Shown: positions 1-7,459 of the stretch, in pieces
Layout of the letters: each line of letters opens with the position of its first letter
Numbering within the stretch: position 1 is the stretch's first letter
From: DATAES01 sp036257895
Lineage (GTDB): Bacteria; Actinomycetota; Acidimicrobiia; Acidimicrobiales; JACDCH01
Assembly: GCA_036257895.1 (NCBI GenBank)
Contig: DATAES010000239.1
Location: forward strand, 1-24,008
Length of the DNA: 24,008 nt
Direction: 5' to 3'
Made by a program: the position numbers and the translations under genes
Notes under the pieces: generated by a model
Seen by the model: only the letters and a program-made list of their open reading frames with translations
Databases searched by the model: none
Told to the model about the DNA's origin: nothing

Positions 1-993
1 CGGCACACGCTCCGCAACCGCGCCCACGATCGCCAGCAGGACCAGCAACACGAGAAATCGTCCGACCACCGCCTTCGAGCCGCGCCGAGCCATGACCAGC
101 AACCCGACGGTCGCCGCGATCATGCACAGCACACTGACCCAGCCCGGACCACCCGGGAAGATGTCCGTGACGCGCACGAGATGCTCGATGATCTCGCGGC
201 CGAATGTCACCGGATTCAGGTGGAACTCGATGTACGCCTTGGAGGGTTTGAAGAAGTCGGCGAGTTGCTCGGCGTCGTGTGTTGCATCTTCGGCCTTGAA
301 GATTCCGAGCAGCGCGACGCCCTGGGCACCGACGCTGACCAAGCGGAGCTTGCGGTCCTCGTGCGGGTGGAGCAGGAGGACCGCGGCTGCGGCGACGGTC
401 GCGAGCAGCGCGAACGAGCTGTACGAAGCCACGGCGACCGATCCCACGAACCACGCCGCAGCGATGAGAACGGTCCATCGTCGCTTGGCCAGCCACGGCA
501 GCAGGAGGCACAGCATCAAGATCACCAGCACGTCGGTCGTGTAGGACTTCACGCGCCCCGAGTAGGTGATGGCGGTCTCACACACCGTCAACGCCGCCCC
601 GAGCAGGAATGCGATCGAGACCGCGTAGCCGAACTTGCGCAGCACGAGGTACAGCACGGGCGGGCCGAGCGCGCCGGCGATCATCGTGGGAACGATCATC
701 GTCGTCGCGCTGTGGCCGAAGATGCGGCTCCACGCCATCAGCTCGAGCCCGAGGCCCGGCTGCGTCTGGCCGATCGTGATGAGCTGCCGGAGGCTCCCCT
801 CGGCGGCACCGAAGGCCTCCCAGGCGTCGTCGTAGAACAGACCGTCGGGCGGAAAGTGGCGGCGATACAGCAACGCGACGATGAACAGGCCGACCGCAAG
901 GCCCCCGTCGAGGAGCAATGTCCGACGCGTCGGCGTGCGCTTTGGCTGAGGCTCAGCCGGCGCTTCGACGGTCGCTGTGACCATGTTCAACAC
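1..993 (-). CDS. GT-C-like polytopic membrane glycosyltransferase (3' end beyond window)
   Basis: An open minus-strand frame runs from a GTG at 993 to the window edge without a stop, giving 331 residues of a longer protein. After a basic, proline-rich N-terminus, a first membrane helix (about residues 28-43) is followed by a loop containing FYDDAWEAFG (Asp55-Asp56). An acidic pair in the first extracytoplasmic loop is typical of GT-C glycosyltransferases (ArnT/PMT/GT39-like), which use lipid-linked sugars. Several further hydrophobic helices follow. An in-frame TGA lies just upstream, so the start is GTG 993, TTG 990 or ATG 984. GTG 993 is favoured by AGGGG eight nt upstream; a TAGTGT box five nt before ATG 984 is an alternative leaderless start. 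It lies 39 nt downstream of the preceding operon and may be co-transcribed. Family is inferred from topology and the DD loop; the donor and acceptor are unknown. Confidence 0.72.
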   Translation of the reverse strand, partial: MLNMVTATVEAPAEPQPKRTPTRRTLLLDGGLAVGLFIVALLYRRHFPPDGLFYDDAWEAFGAAEGSLRQLITIGQTQPGLGLELMAWSRIFGHSATTMIVPTMIAGALGPPVLYLVLRKFGYAVSIAFLLGAALTVCETAITYSGRVKSYTTDVLVILMLCLLLPWLAKRRWTVLIAAAWFVGSVAVASYSSFALLATVAAAAVLLLHPHEDRKLRLVSVGAQGVALLGIFKAEDATHDAEQLADFFKPSKAYIEFHLNPVTFGREIIEHLVRVTDIFPGGPGWVSVLCMIAATVGLLVMARRGSKAVVGRFLVLLVLLAIVGAVAERVP

Positions 994-1032
994 TAACCGT
1001 GCCCCTCAACACACCTCGCGCGGTCGAACTCG

Positions 1033-1605
1033 TCAGAAAGGGACGCGACGTCCGAGCACAGCGAGCAGGCGGGTCTGGCTGTCAGCGTCGTCCGGAACCT
1101 CGACTTCGGTCCCGAAAGCGCCGCTTCCTCGGAGCAGGTCCTCTTGCGGACGGACGATCTTCCAGCACGTCTCGACGAGGTCCGGGTCCAGCGTGGCGTC
1201 CTGGCCGGTGGCGACGGCGAGGTCCCAGCCGTGGATCAATACGTCGATGAATCGGTGACCGGCGTAGATCTCGCCGGGAACCGGTCCGTAGGACACCGCA
1301 ACCGGCGTCTCCATCGCGCCCGGCCGTGCGAACGCGTCACCCGCCACTTGGGCGGACGCGTCGTATGCCGCGCTCGGGTCGTCGCCGACGACATCGCCGT
1401 CGTACCGGTCGCCGACTTCGTCGATGGTCTTGCCGGACACCAACGGCTCGACCCACAAGTTTCCGCTCACCAGGTGGTTGAGGAGGTCGCGCACGTCGAA
1501 GTTCTCGCACGGGGTCGACTCCTCCAAATGTCGTGGGTCGATGCCCCTCACGATGCGCCCCGTCGCATCGAGCGCCCTTCGATGTTCCTCCGGAAGCGAA
1601 CTCAC
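1033..1605 (-). CDS. TIGR03086-family DinB/MDMPI-like metal-binding protein
   Basis: This 190-residue protein belongs to the actinobacterial TIGR03086 family, related to mycothiol-dependent maleylpyruvate isomerase and the DinB four-helix bundle. Family signatures are CENFDVRDLLNHLVSGN near residues 33-49 and DVLIHGWDLAVATG near 121-134. His44, Asp121 and His125 are the probable metal ligands, and the length is normal for the family. Its GTG start overlaps the stop of the upstream SDR gene by four bases (GTGA), so translation is probably coupled and it forms the last cistron of the amine-oxidase operon. Most members have no proven reaction. A mycothiol- or metal-dependent detoxification step for a reactive product of the operon is an inference only. 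Confidence 0.85.
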   Translation of the reverse strand: MSSLPEEHRRALDATGRIVRGIDPRHLEESTPCENFDVRDLLNHLVSGNLWVEPLVSGKTIDEVGDRYDGDVVGDDPSAAYDASAQVAGDAFARPGAMETPVAVSYGPVPGEIYAGHRFIDVLIHGWDLAVATGQDATLDPDLVETCWKIVRPQEDLLRGSGAFGTEVEVPDDADSQTRLLAVLGRRVPF

Positions 1606-2408
1606 GCGCCGTCTCCCATCTGCTTGATGCGCTCGCGCACGTACTGCCGGCTGCCTTCGATGAACGGGCCGATGTTCGCGTACCGGCCGGAGACGATGTC
1701 GACGAACCAGTCCGGCACGTAGATCTCGAAGACATCGTCGTCGAGCTGCTTCAGCACCGCCTCAGTCAAGGCTTCGACGGGCAACGCCTCGAGATCGGAC
1801 AAGGAGGGTTCGTTGTCCGGTAGGCGGAACAGCTCCGTGTCGATGATCCCGGGGTTCACGAGGTGGATGCGGATGTCGGTGCCGTCGAGGTCGACTGCCA
1901 ACGACTCCATGAACGCGCTGATCGCCGCCTTGGTGGCGCTGTACGCCGCTTCTCGGGGCGGACCGAGCCGCGCTGCAACCGAGGACACCGTCAGGATGCG
2001 GCCGCTGCCCCGCCCGACCATGCGCGGCAACAACGCCAACGTGAGCCGGACAGGTGAGAAGTAGTTGACGCGCATCACCGTCTCGACCACGTCGGGGGTC
2101 AGGTCGAAGGCGTGCCTGCGCTTCGGGATGCCGGCATTGTTGACGAGGAGATCGATGCCCCCGAGCGTGCCGTCGGCCTCCAACGCGAACGCGGTCACCT
2201 CATCGAGATCGGCGAGGTCGATCGTCCACGAACGCGAAGCAGGCGAGGTCCGTTGACAGTCCGCCAGCACCTCCGCCAATCGATCCGCGCGACGAGCGCA
2301 GATCCCGACGGTGGCGCCGGCGGCGGCGAACGCCCGCGCCAGCCCCGCACCGATGCCAGACGAGGCGCCCGTCACGAGCACCTTCTTGCCCGCGAGGTCA
2401 TACGCCAT
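1602..2408 (-). CDS. SDR family NAD(P)-dependent oxidoreductase
   Basis: This is a classical short-chain dehydrogenase/reductase of 268 residues. The nucleotide-binding motif TGASSGIG lies at residues 13-20, NNAG at 90-93, and the catalytic triad is Ser143, Tyr156 and Lys160 (YSATK). CARR (residues 37-40) after the second beta strand suggests NADP(H) preference. The C-terminal 60 residues, with a DDDVFEIYVPDW segment, resemble dehydrogenases acting on lipid or alcohol substrates. The start ATG has a strong ribosome-binding site (GGAGG, nine nt spacing) and overlaps the amine-oxidase stop by 11 nt. In this operon it could reduce or oxidise the aldehyde released by the amine oxidase; that link is inferred from position alone. 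Confidence 0.92.
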   Translation of the reverse strand: MAYDLAGKKVLVTGASSGIGAGLARAFAAAGATVGICARRADRLAEVLADCQRTSPASRSWTIDLADLDEVTAFALEADGTLGGIDLLVNNAGIPKRRHAFDLTPDVVETVMRVNYFSPVRLTLALLPRMVGRGSGRILTVSSVAARLGPPREAAYSATKAAISAFMESLAVDLDGTDIRIHLVNPGIIDTELFRLPDNEPSLSDLEALPVEALTEAVLKQLDDDVFEIYVPDWFVDIVSGRYANIGPFIEGSRQYVRERIKQMGDGA

Positions 2409-4332
2409 CTGAGCCCCCCTCCGACGTGCTGCTGTCAGACGTCCCCCCGCCCGATGAGCAATGCGCCGGAGCCGGCACGTCGAGCGCCGGATTGCGATCG
2501 AAGAAACCGAACGGAACGAGCTGGAAGCCCGCGTACTCGACGGGCATCACCGGCCAGTCCTCAGGGCGGGCAACGTGGGTGACGCCGAACGTGTACCAGA
2601 GCACCACGTCGGTGTCGACGAGCGACCGCTCCGCCGCCGTGAACCGCGGCAGCCCGTCCTCACCTGTCGACTGGTTGGGATGGGGCCCCGCGGCGCGCCG
2701 CTCGCTCGGCTCGTAGGGCGTGACCCACAGGTTGCAGGTGGCGAATGCGGCGCGACGACCGACCGACGACGACGGGTCAGCAAGAAGCGTCGGCGTCGAG
2801 CCAGGCACGAGCTTGTACGCAACCGGCTGCCCGAGCGAGTTGCGAACATTCGGATTCACGATCTTCCACGTGCGGCTGCGCGTCGGATCGACGATCCGCT
2901 TCGCGTCGCGCTCGTTGTCGAGACGGGTCGCGTGCGGACGGAACGCGTTGCCGAACGGGTTGCTGTCACCCGCAGGGTCGGCGACGACGTCGACTTCGTG
3001 CACCTCATTGACGGGGCCGTCGACATCCATGTCGAGCCGCACGCAGAACAGATGCTGATGGTGCGGCGCCGCGAGTCCAGGCGCGATCACGTTGCTGTGC
3101 GACGGCTCGTCCCCCGCTGGATCGATGGCCATCGTGGACATGATCCCGGTGAGCTTCACTTCGAGCTGCATCGAGCCGTCGAGGTAGAAGTACCAGTAGA
3201 AGCCGTACTCGTAGTTCCCGACGGTCGCGATCGAGCTGACCACGAGACGGCGCGATCGCCGGACCTCCGTCGTGTTGGCTTGCATGTCCCAGTGCTTCCA
3301 GAGGATTCCGTAGTCCTCCTCGTGGATGCAGATGGCGTTGGTGACCGTGGACGGTTTGCCGTGCTCGTCGGCGAACACCGCGTCGAGATAGCGGATGTCG
3401 CCGAGGCAGTCGCAGCCGAGCGCGAGTGAGTTGGCCATGCGGCCGAGTCCCCACTCCCCCGCGTCGAACGCATTCTTCCAACCGTGCAACAAACCGGGGT
3501 CGCCGTAAGGGACGACCATCTCGCTCACACCGGCACGGTGGAGGATCGGGCGCATGCGGCCCTCGTCCTCGTAGCCGACGGTGTGCAGCACGAGTCCCTC
3601 GTACGGGTCCATCGACACCCGCAATGACCAGCGTTGCCAGGTGATGGCATGGCCGTCGACGGTGAAGCTGGGTCCGTCGGGTTGCACGATGTCGAGCGGG
3701 CGCAGACCGATGCGGGCCGGAGTGTTGTCCGCGGGGAAGTACGAGCCCTTGTCGGACGGAACAGGTACGACACCGTGGTCCTGCACTTCGAGCACCTCGG
3801 CCGTCGCCATGTCGACGAACACGAGCACGCCTTCGATCGGTCGCGCGTAGCCATTGTCCGTTGGATCGTCGCGGAGATACGAGAGGACACGCGTGATGCG
3901 GCGGTTGGTCTCGTGGGCGACACCGAACCGGCCGGCGGGCCACGGATCGAGCTGGACCTTCGAGAAGTCGTCGACCCCGCGCTTGCGCATGGCCTGTTGC
4001 CACTGCTCGTTCTCCATCACTGCGACGATGGCGTTGAGCGATTCCTCGAACAGCAACGCGGCGCGCACGTCGTGGACGTCGACACAACTCGTCACCACTT
4101 CGTCGGTGAGTGACACGACCGCCTCGATCAGGTCCGCGCCTGGCCCCGGTACCACCGTGATCGCGGCACGCCGTTCGACAACCGTCTGCCCGAGCTCGTC
4201 CTTCGTCGGTTCGTCGAGCACGACGCGCGCGATGAGCATCGTGTCCTCGACGCCGTCTTCCTTCGCTCGCAGTAGCTCCACAGCTCGCGCGATCTCGTCG
4301 CCGGTGAGCGGCTCGAGTGGGTGGACGGTCAT
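2398..4332 (-). CDS. Copper-containing primary-amine oxidase (topaquinone enzyme)
   Basis: This 644-residue enzyme oxidatively deaminates primary amines to aldehydes with release of ammonia and hydrogen peroxide. All catalytic landmarks of the family are visible. The topaquinone precursor is Tyr374 in TVGNYEYG, the catalytic base Asp290 is in FDAGEWGLG, and the copper ligands are His425 and His427 (HQH) and His586 (GVTHVARPEDWPVMP). Length matches bacterial tyramine/phenethylamine oxidases. The C-terminus carries an unusual Ser/Gly-rich tail of about 20 residues. No signal peptide is seen, so it is probably cytoplasmic. The start ATG has GGAGGG eight nt upstream inside the preceding dioxygenase gene and overlaps its stop by four nt. 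The substrate amine cannot be read from the sequence. Confidence 0.95.
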   Translation of the reverse strand: MTVHPLEPLTGDEIARAVELLRAKEDGVEDTMLIARVVLDEPTKDELGQTVVERRAAITVVPGPGADLIEAVVSLTDEVVTSCVDVHDVRAALLFEESLNAIVAVMENEQWQQAMRKRGVDDFSKVQLDPWPAGRFGVAHETNRRITRVLSYLRDDPTDNGYARPIEGVLVFVDMATAEVLEVQDHGVVPVPSDKGSYFPADNTPARIGLRPLDIVQPDGPSFTVDGHAITWQRWSLRVSMDPYEGLVLHTVGYEDEGRMRPILHRAGVSEMVVPYGDPGLLHGWKNAFDAGEWGLGRMANSLALGCDCLGDIRYLDAVFADEHGKPSTVTNAICIHEEDYGILWKHWDMQANTTEVRRSRRLVVSSIATVGNYEYGFYWYFYLDGSMQLEVKLTGIMSTMAIDPAGDEPSHSNVIAPGLAAPHHQHLFCVRLDMDVDGPVNEVHEVDVVADPAGDSNPFGNAFRPHATRLDNERDAKRIVDPTRSRTWKIVNPNVRNSLGQPVAYKLVPGSTPTLLADPSSSVGRRAAFATCNLWVTPYEPSERRAAGPHPNQSTGEDGLPRFTAAERSLVDTDVVLWYTFGVTHVARPEDWPVMPVEYAGFQLVPFGFFDRNPALDVPAPAHCSSGGGTSDSSTSEGGSDGV

Positions 4333-5213
4333 GCGGTCTTCCCTCCGCGTAGGACGGCGAACTGCCGGTCGGGGTCATCGCACGCCTGACGCGCTTCAGG
4401 CGGGCCGGTCGACGGGTCGCCGACGAGGGTCTCTGCCCCAGCGGGCGCGTACTGGAGGATGTAGGCCTTGCGGACGTCGTCGGTGAGGTTGGGCCCGGTC
4501 AGGTGAGGCGTGAGCGAGGAGAAGACGACCGCTCCTCCCGCCGGCACCGGCGCCTTGACCGCCCGGGGCGGGTTGCTGAAGCACTCGTAGCCGAGTGGGT
4601 CGACGTACGTGTGGGCGAGGGTTCCCAGCCGGTGCAGACCCGGTGCGACGACCGGGCAACCGTTGTCCTCGGTCGCGTCCGTGAGCGCCAGCCAGACCGT
4701 CAAGTACTGCTGCGGCTCGATGTACGTGTACCCGTTGTCTTGGTGCCACGGCACGCGCCGTGGCTTCTCTGGCTTCTTGTAGACCGCCTGGTCCCAGTAC
4801 AGGTTGACGTCCGGGCCGAGGAGGTCGGCGCAGAGGTCGGTCATCGCCGCCGACCGGGCAAGGTCCCGCAGAGCGGGCGAGCGGGCGGCCAGATGGATCG
4901 ACACGGTGAGTGCGCCGGCCTCGGCGATCGACATGCGCTCGTCCGGTTGCGTGCGGAGGAAGGCCTCGACCTTCGCTTCGCGCCGGTCGATCTCGTCGGT
5001 GACGGTCGCCAACGTCGGGTCGTCGACGAGGCGGTCGACGACGAACCAACCTTCACGATCGAACTGCGAGGCCTCCGCCGCGGTAACCCGCCGGAACGGA
5101 GGCTGCGGGCTCTGCCAGGCGAAGGACGAGTTCCACGGGTGCGGCGCCGGCTCCCCCACGGGCCGAGAGCGTAGAGGCACAGCAGCGATCGGGCAGGCGG
5201 TTCGAGCACGCAC
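4329..5213 (-). CDS. Phytanoyl-CoA dioxygenase (PhyH)-family Fe(II)/2-oxoglutarate oxygenase
   Basis: This protein of up to 294 residues has the PhyH cupin fold. The iron-binding facial triad is His157 and Asp159 (WHQDNGY) with His237 (SSLTPHLTGPN), and Arg248 is placed to bind 2-oxoglutarate. Family members hydroxylate lipids, CoA thioesters or natural-product intermediates. It is the first gene of the minus-strand operon and its stop overlaps the amine-oxidase start (ATGA). The GTG at 5213 lacks a clear ribosome-binding site and its first codons cover a palindrome shared with the divergent exporter gene. A start at a later GTG (about 5159) just before the conserved region is plausible. Hydroxylation upstream of amine oxidation is suggested by context only. 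Confidence 0.88.
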   Translation of the reverse strand: MRARTACPIAAVPLRSRPVGEPAPHPWNSSFAWQSPQPPFRRVTAAEASQFDREGWFVVDRLVDDPTLATVTDEIDRREAKVEAFLRTQPDERMSIAEAGALTVSIHLAARSPALRDLARSAAMTDLCADLLGPDVNLYWDQAVYKKPEKPRRVPWHQDNGYTYIEPQQYLTVWLALTDATEDNGCPVVAPGLHRLGTLAHTYVDPLGYECFSNPPRAVKAPVPAGGAVVFSSLTPHLTGPNLTDDVRKAYILQYAPAGAETLVGDPSTGPPEARQACDDPDRQFAVLRGGKTA

Positions 5214-5231
5214 GCGTGACGAGTGTCACGC
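5214..5231. promoter_or_regulatory. Palindromic operator-like site between divergent operons
   Basis: GCGTGAC-GAGT-GTCACGC is a perfect 7-bp inverted repeat with a 4-nt spacer. It lies exactly between the divergent dioxygenase and MMPL starts, the usual place for a repressor or activator dimer to control both operons. It overlaps the earliest possible start codons of both genes, which argues that one or both true starts lie further downstream. No regulator gene is adjacent, so the binding protein is unknown. Confidence 0.4.
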
Positions 5232-7450
5232 CCCTCGCTTTCGACATGCGATACCAACTCCGACAGCATCTCGATGTGCTGAAGCGCGTCGCGGACCTCT
5301 GCTACCGCCATCGTTGGCGCACCCTCATCGGCTGGGTCGTCCTGCTGATCGGGATCAACGTCGTCGCCGGCAGCGTGGGCAGCAGCTTCAGCCAGACGTT
5401 CAACCTTCCGAACACCGACTCCCAGAAGGCCTTCGACCTCCTCGACAACAAGTTCCCGGCGCGATCGGGTGAGACCGCGATGGTGGTGTTCGAGGCGGAC
5501 TCCTCGCTCCAGGATCCGACGACGAAAGCGGAGATCGATCAGGTCGTCGGCGAGCTTCGCCAGGTTCCTGGCGTCATCGCCGTCCGATCGCCGTTCGACG
5601 CCGAGGCGCGCCGGCAGATCTCGTCCGACAAGCCGATCGCGTTCGCCGAGATCCAGTTCGGCGGCCAAGCACGCGGCCGCCTGCCGGAGGCGACGCGGAC
5701 GGCAGTGAAGGACATCGTGGCGTCCTCCGGGACCGCGAACCTGCAAGTCGAGCTCGCGGGCGACTTCTCAGACGGCCAGCCGCCGGCGACCTTCGGGCTC
5801 GGCCTGCTCGCCGCGATCGTGATCTTGATGGTCGTGTTCGGATCCGTGTTGGCCATGGGTCTGCCGATCATGAACGCGCTGTTCGGCCTCGGCGTCGGTC
5901 TCGCCGCGATCACCCTTGTCTCGCATCTCATGTCGGTACCGGAGTTCTCGACGCAACTCGCAGAGATGATCGGCATCGGCGTCGGCATCGACTACGCACT
6001 TTTCATCGTCGCTCGCTATCGCCAGGGCATCCACGCGAATCTCGACCCCCACAGCGCGGTCGTGAAGGCGATCGGCACGTCAGGCAAGGCGGTCTTCTTC
6101 GCGGGCTGCACGGTGATCATCTCGCTTGCCGGCATGTACCTCATCGGTATCGAGTTCGTGAGCGGGCTCGCCACCGGAGCGATCATCGCCGTGGCGATGA
6201 CGATCGCTACATCCCTCACGCTGATGCCCGCGGTGCTCGGCTTCGTCGGCAACAACATCGACCGTCTGCACGTGCCGTTCGTCAGCCGGTCCGATCACCA
6301 ACGTGACGGCTTCTGGTACCGGTGGAGCCGGCAGATCCAACGGCGGCCACTGCCGGCGGCGGCCCTCGGGCTGACGATCCTGCTCGTGATGGCGTCGCCC
6401 GTGTTCGCCATCCAACTCGGAAGCTCGGACGCCAGCAGCAGGCCGACCCGTGACACCACGCGCCGTGCGTACGACCTGCTGGCCGAAGGTTTCGGTCCCG
6501 GCTTCAACGGCCCACTCCTGCTCGCCATCGAGGCGCCACCGGGCACCGACGACGGTGTCCTCACCGCCATCCACGACGGCGTCGCGCAGACGCCCGGTGT
6601 GGCCTTCGCCGGCCCAGCGCAGTTCAACCCGGAGCACGACACCGCGGTCATGCAGGTGTTCCCGACGACCTCGCCCCAGGACCAGAAGACGGTCGACCTG
6701 ATCCATCGCCTGCGCAGCGAGACCCTGCCCGCCGCGACCGCGGGCACCGACGTTGCCGCGCACGTCGGCGGCATCACCGCGGCGTTCGACGACGTCAGCG
6801 CGCTGCTGCAGGAACGGCTGCCGTACTTCATCGCGCTCGTGTTGCTGCTGAGCTTCCTTTTGCTCATGGTCGTGTTCAGATCGCTGCTCGTGCCGCTGAA
6901 GGCCGTGATCATGAACCTGTTGTCGATCGGCGCGGCGTACGGCGTGCTCGTCGCCGTCTTCCAGAAGGGCTACGGCGCGGACTTCTTCGGTGTCGGCGCC
7001 GGCCCGATCGAGAGCTTCCTCCCGATGATGCTCTTCGCCATCCTCTTCGGCTTGTCGATGGACTACGAGGTCTTCCTCCTGTCGCGGATGAAGGAGGAGT
7101 ACGAGCGCACGCACGACAACGGCACCGCGGTCGCGGACGGACTGGCTGCCACCGCACGGGTGATCACCGCGGCCGCGCTGATCATGGTCGTCGTGTTCGG
7201 CTCGTTCGTGTTCGGCGACGAGCGTGTGATCAAGGAGTTCGGTCTGGGCCTCGCCGTCGCGATCTTCGTCGACGCCACGGTCGTGCGCATGCTCCTCGTT
7301 CCCGCGACCATGGAGCTGCTGGGCGACGCCAACTGGTGGCTGCCAAGGTGGCTCGACCGCATCCTGCCCAACGTCCACATCGAAGGCGAGCCCGACCTCG
7401 ACAGTGAGCTCGACGAGCTTTTGGAGCGTGATCCGACGCACGTGGGGTAG
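5216..7450 (+). CDS. MMPL/RND-family transporter
   Basis: This is a 744-residue integral membrane protein of the MMPL branch of the RND superfamily, which exports lipids or other hydrophobic compounds using proton motive force. It shows the expected duplication: an N-terminal helix, a periplasmic domain and a membrane block in each half. The proton-relay motif GxxxDY occurs in both halves, as GIGVGIDYALF (Asp259) and LFGLSMDYEVFLLSR (Asp616). The tail is short, soluble and acidic. GTG 5216 is the longest start; ATG 5246 (MRYQLRQHLDVLKR) is equally plausible and would leave the palindrome at 5214-5231 untranslated. Its stop is only nine nt from the formate dehydrogenase start, so the two may share a transcript, though no functional link is evident. 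Confidence 0.93.
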   Translation: MTSVTPLAFDMRYQLRQHLDVLKRVADLCYRHRWRTLIGWVVLLIGINVVAGSVGSSFSQTFNLPNTDSQKAFDLLDNKFPARSGETAMVVFEADSSLQDPTTKAEIDQVVGELRQVPGVIAVRSPFDAEARRQISSDKPIAFAEIQFGGQARGRLPEATRTAVKDIVASSGTANLQVELAGDFSDGQPPATFGLGLLAAIVILMVVFGSVLAMGLPIMNALFGLGVGLAAITLVSHLMSVPEFSTQLAEMIGIGVGIDYALFIVARYRQGIHANLDPHSAVVKAIGTSGKAVFFAGCTVIISLAGMYLIGIEFVSGLATGAIIAVAMTIATSLTLMPAVLGFVGNNIDRLHVPFVSRSDHQRDGFWYRWSRQIQRRPLPAAALGLTILLVMASPVFAIQLGSSDASSRPTRDTTRRAYDLLAEGFGPGFNGPLLLAIEAPPGTDDGVLTAIHDGVAQTPGVAFAGPAQFNPEHDTAVMQVFPTTSPQDQKTVDLIHRLRSETLPAATAGTDVAAHVGGITAAFDDVSALLQERLPYFIALVLLLSFLLLMVVFRSLLVPLKAVIMNLLSIGAAYGVLVAVFQKGYGADFFGVGAGPIESFLPMMLFAILFGLSMDYEVFLLSRMKEEYERTHDNGTAVADGLAATARVITAAALIMVVVFGSFVFGDERVIKEFGLGLAVAIFVDATVVRMLLVPATMELLGDANWWLPRWLDRILPNVHIEGEPDLDSELDELLERDPTHVG

Positions 7451-7459
7451 GACAGTGCC

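Noticed and set aside
181..996. 271-codon plus-strand open frame at the left end
   Set aside because: Rich in Arg/Glu/Gln/His as expected for an antisense shadow; the minus strand encodes a coherent membrane protein here.
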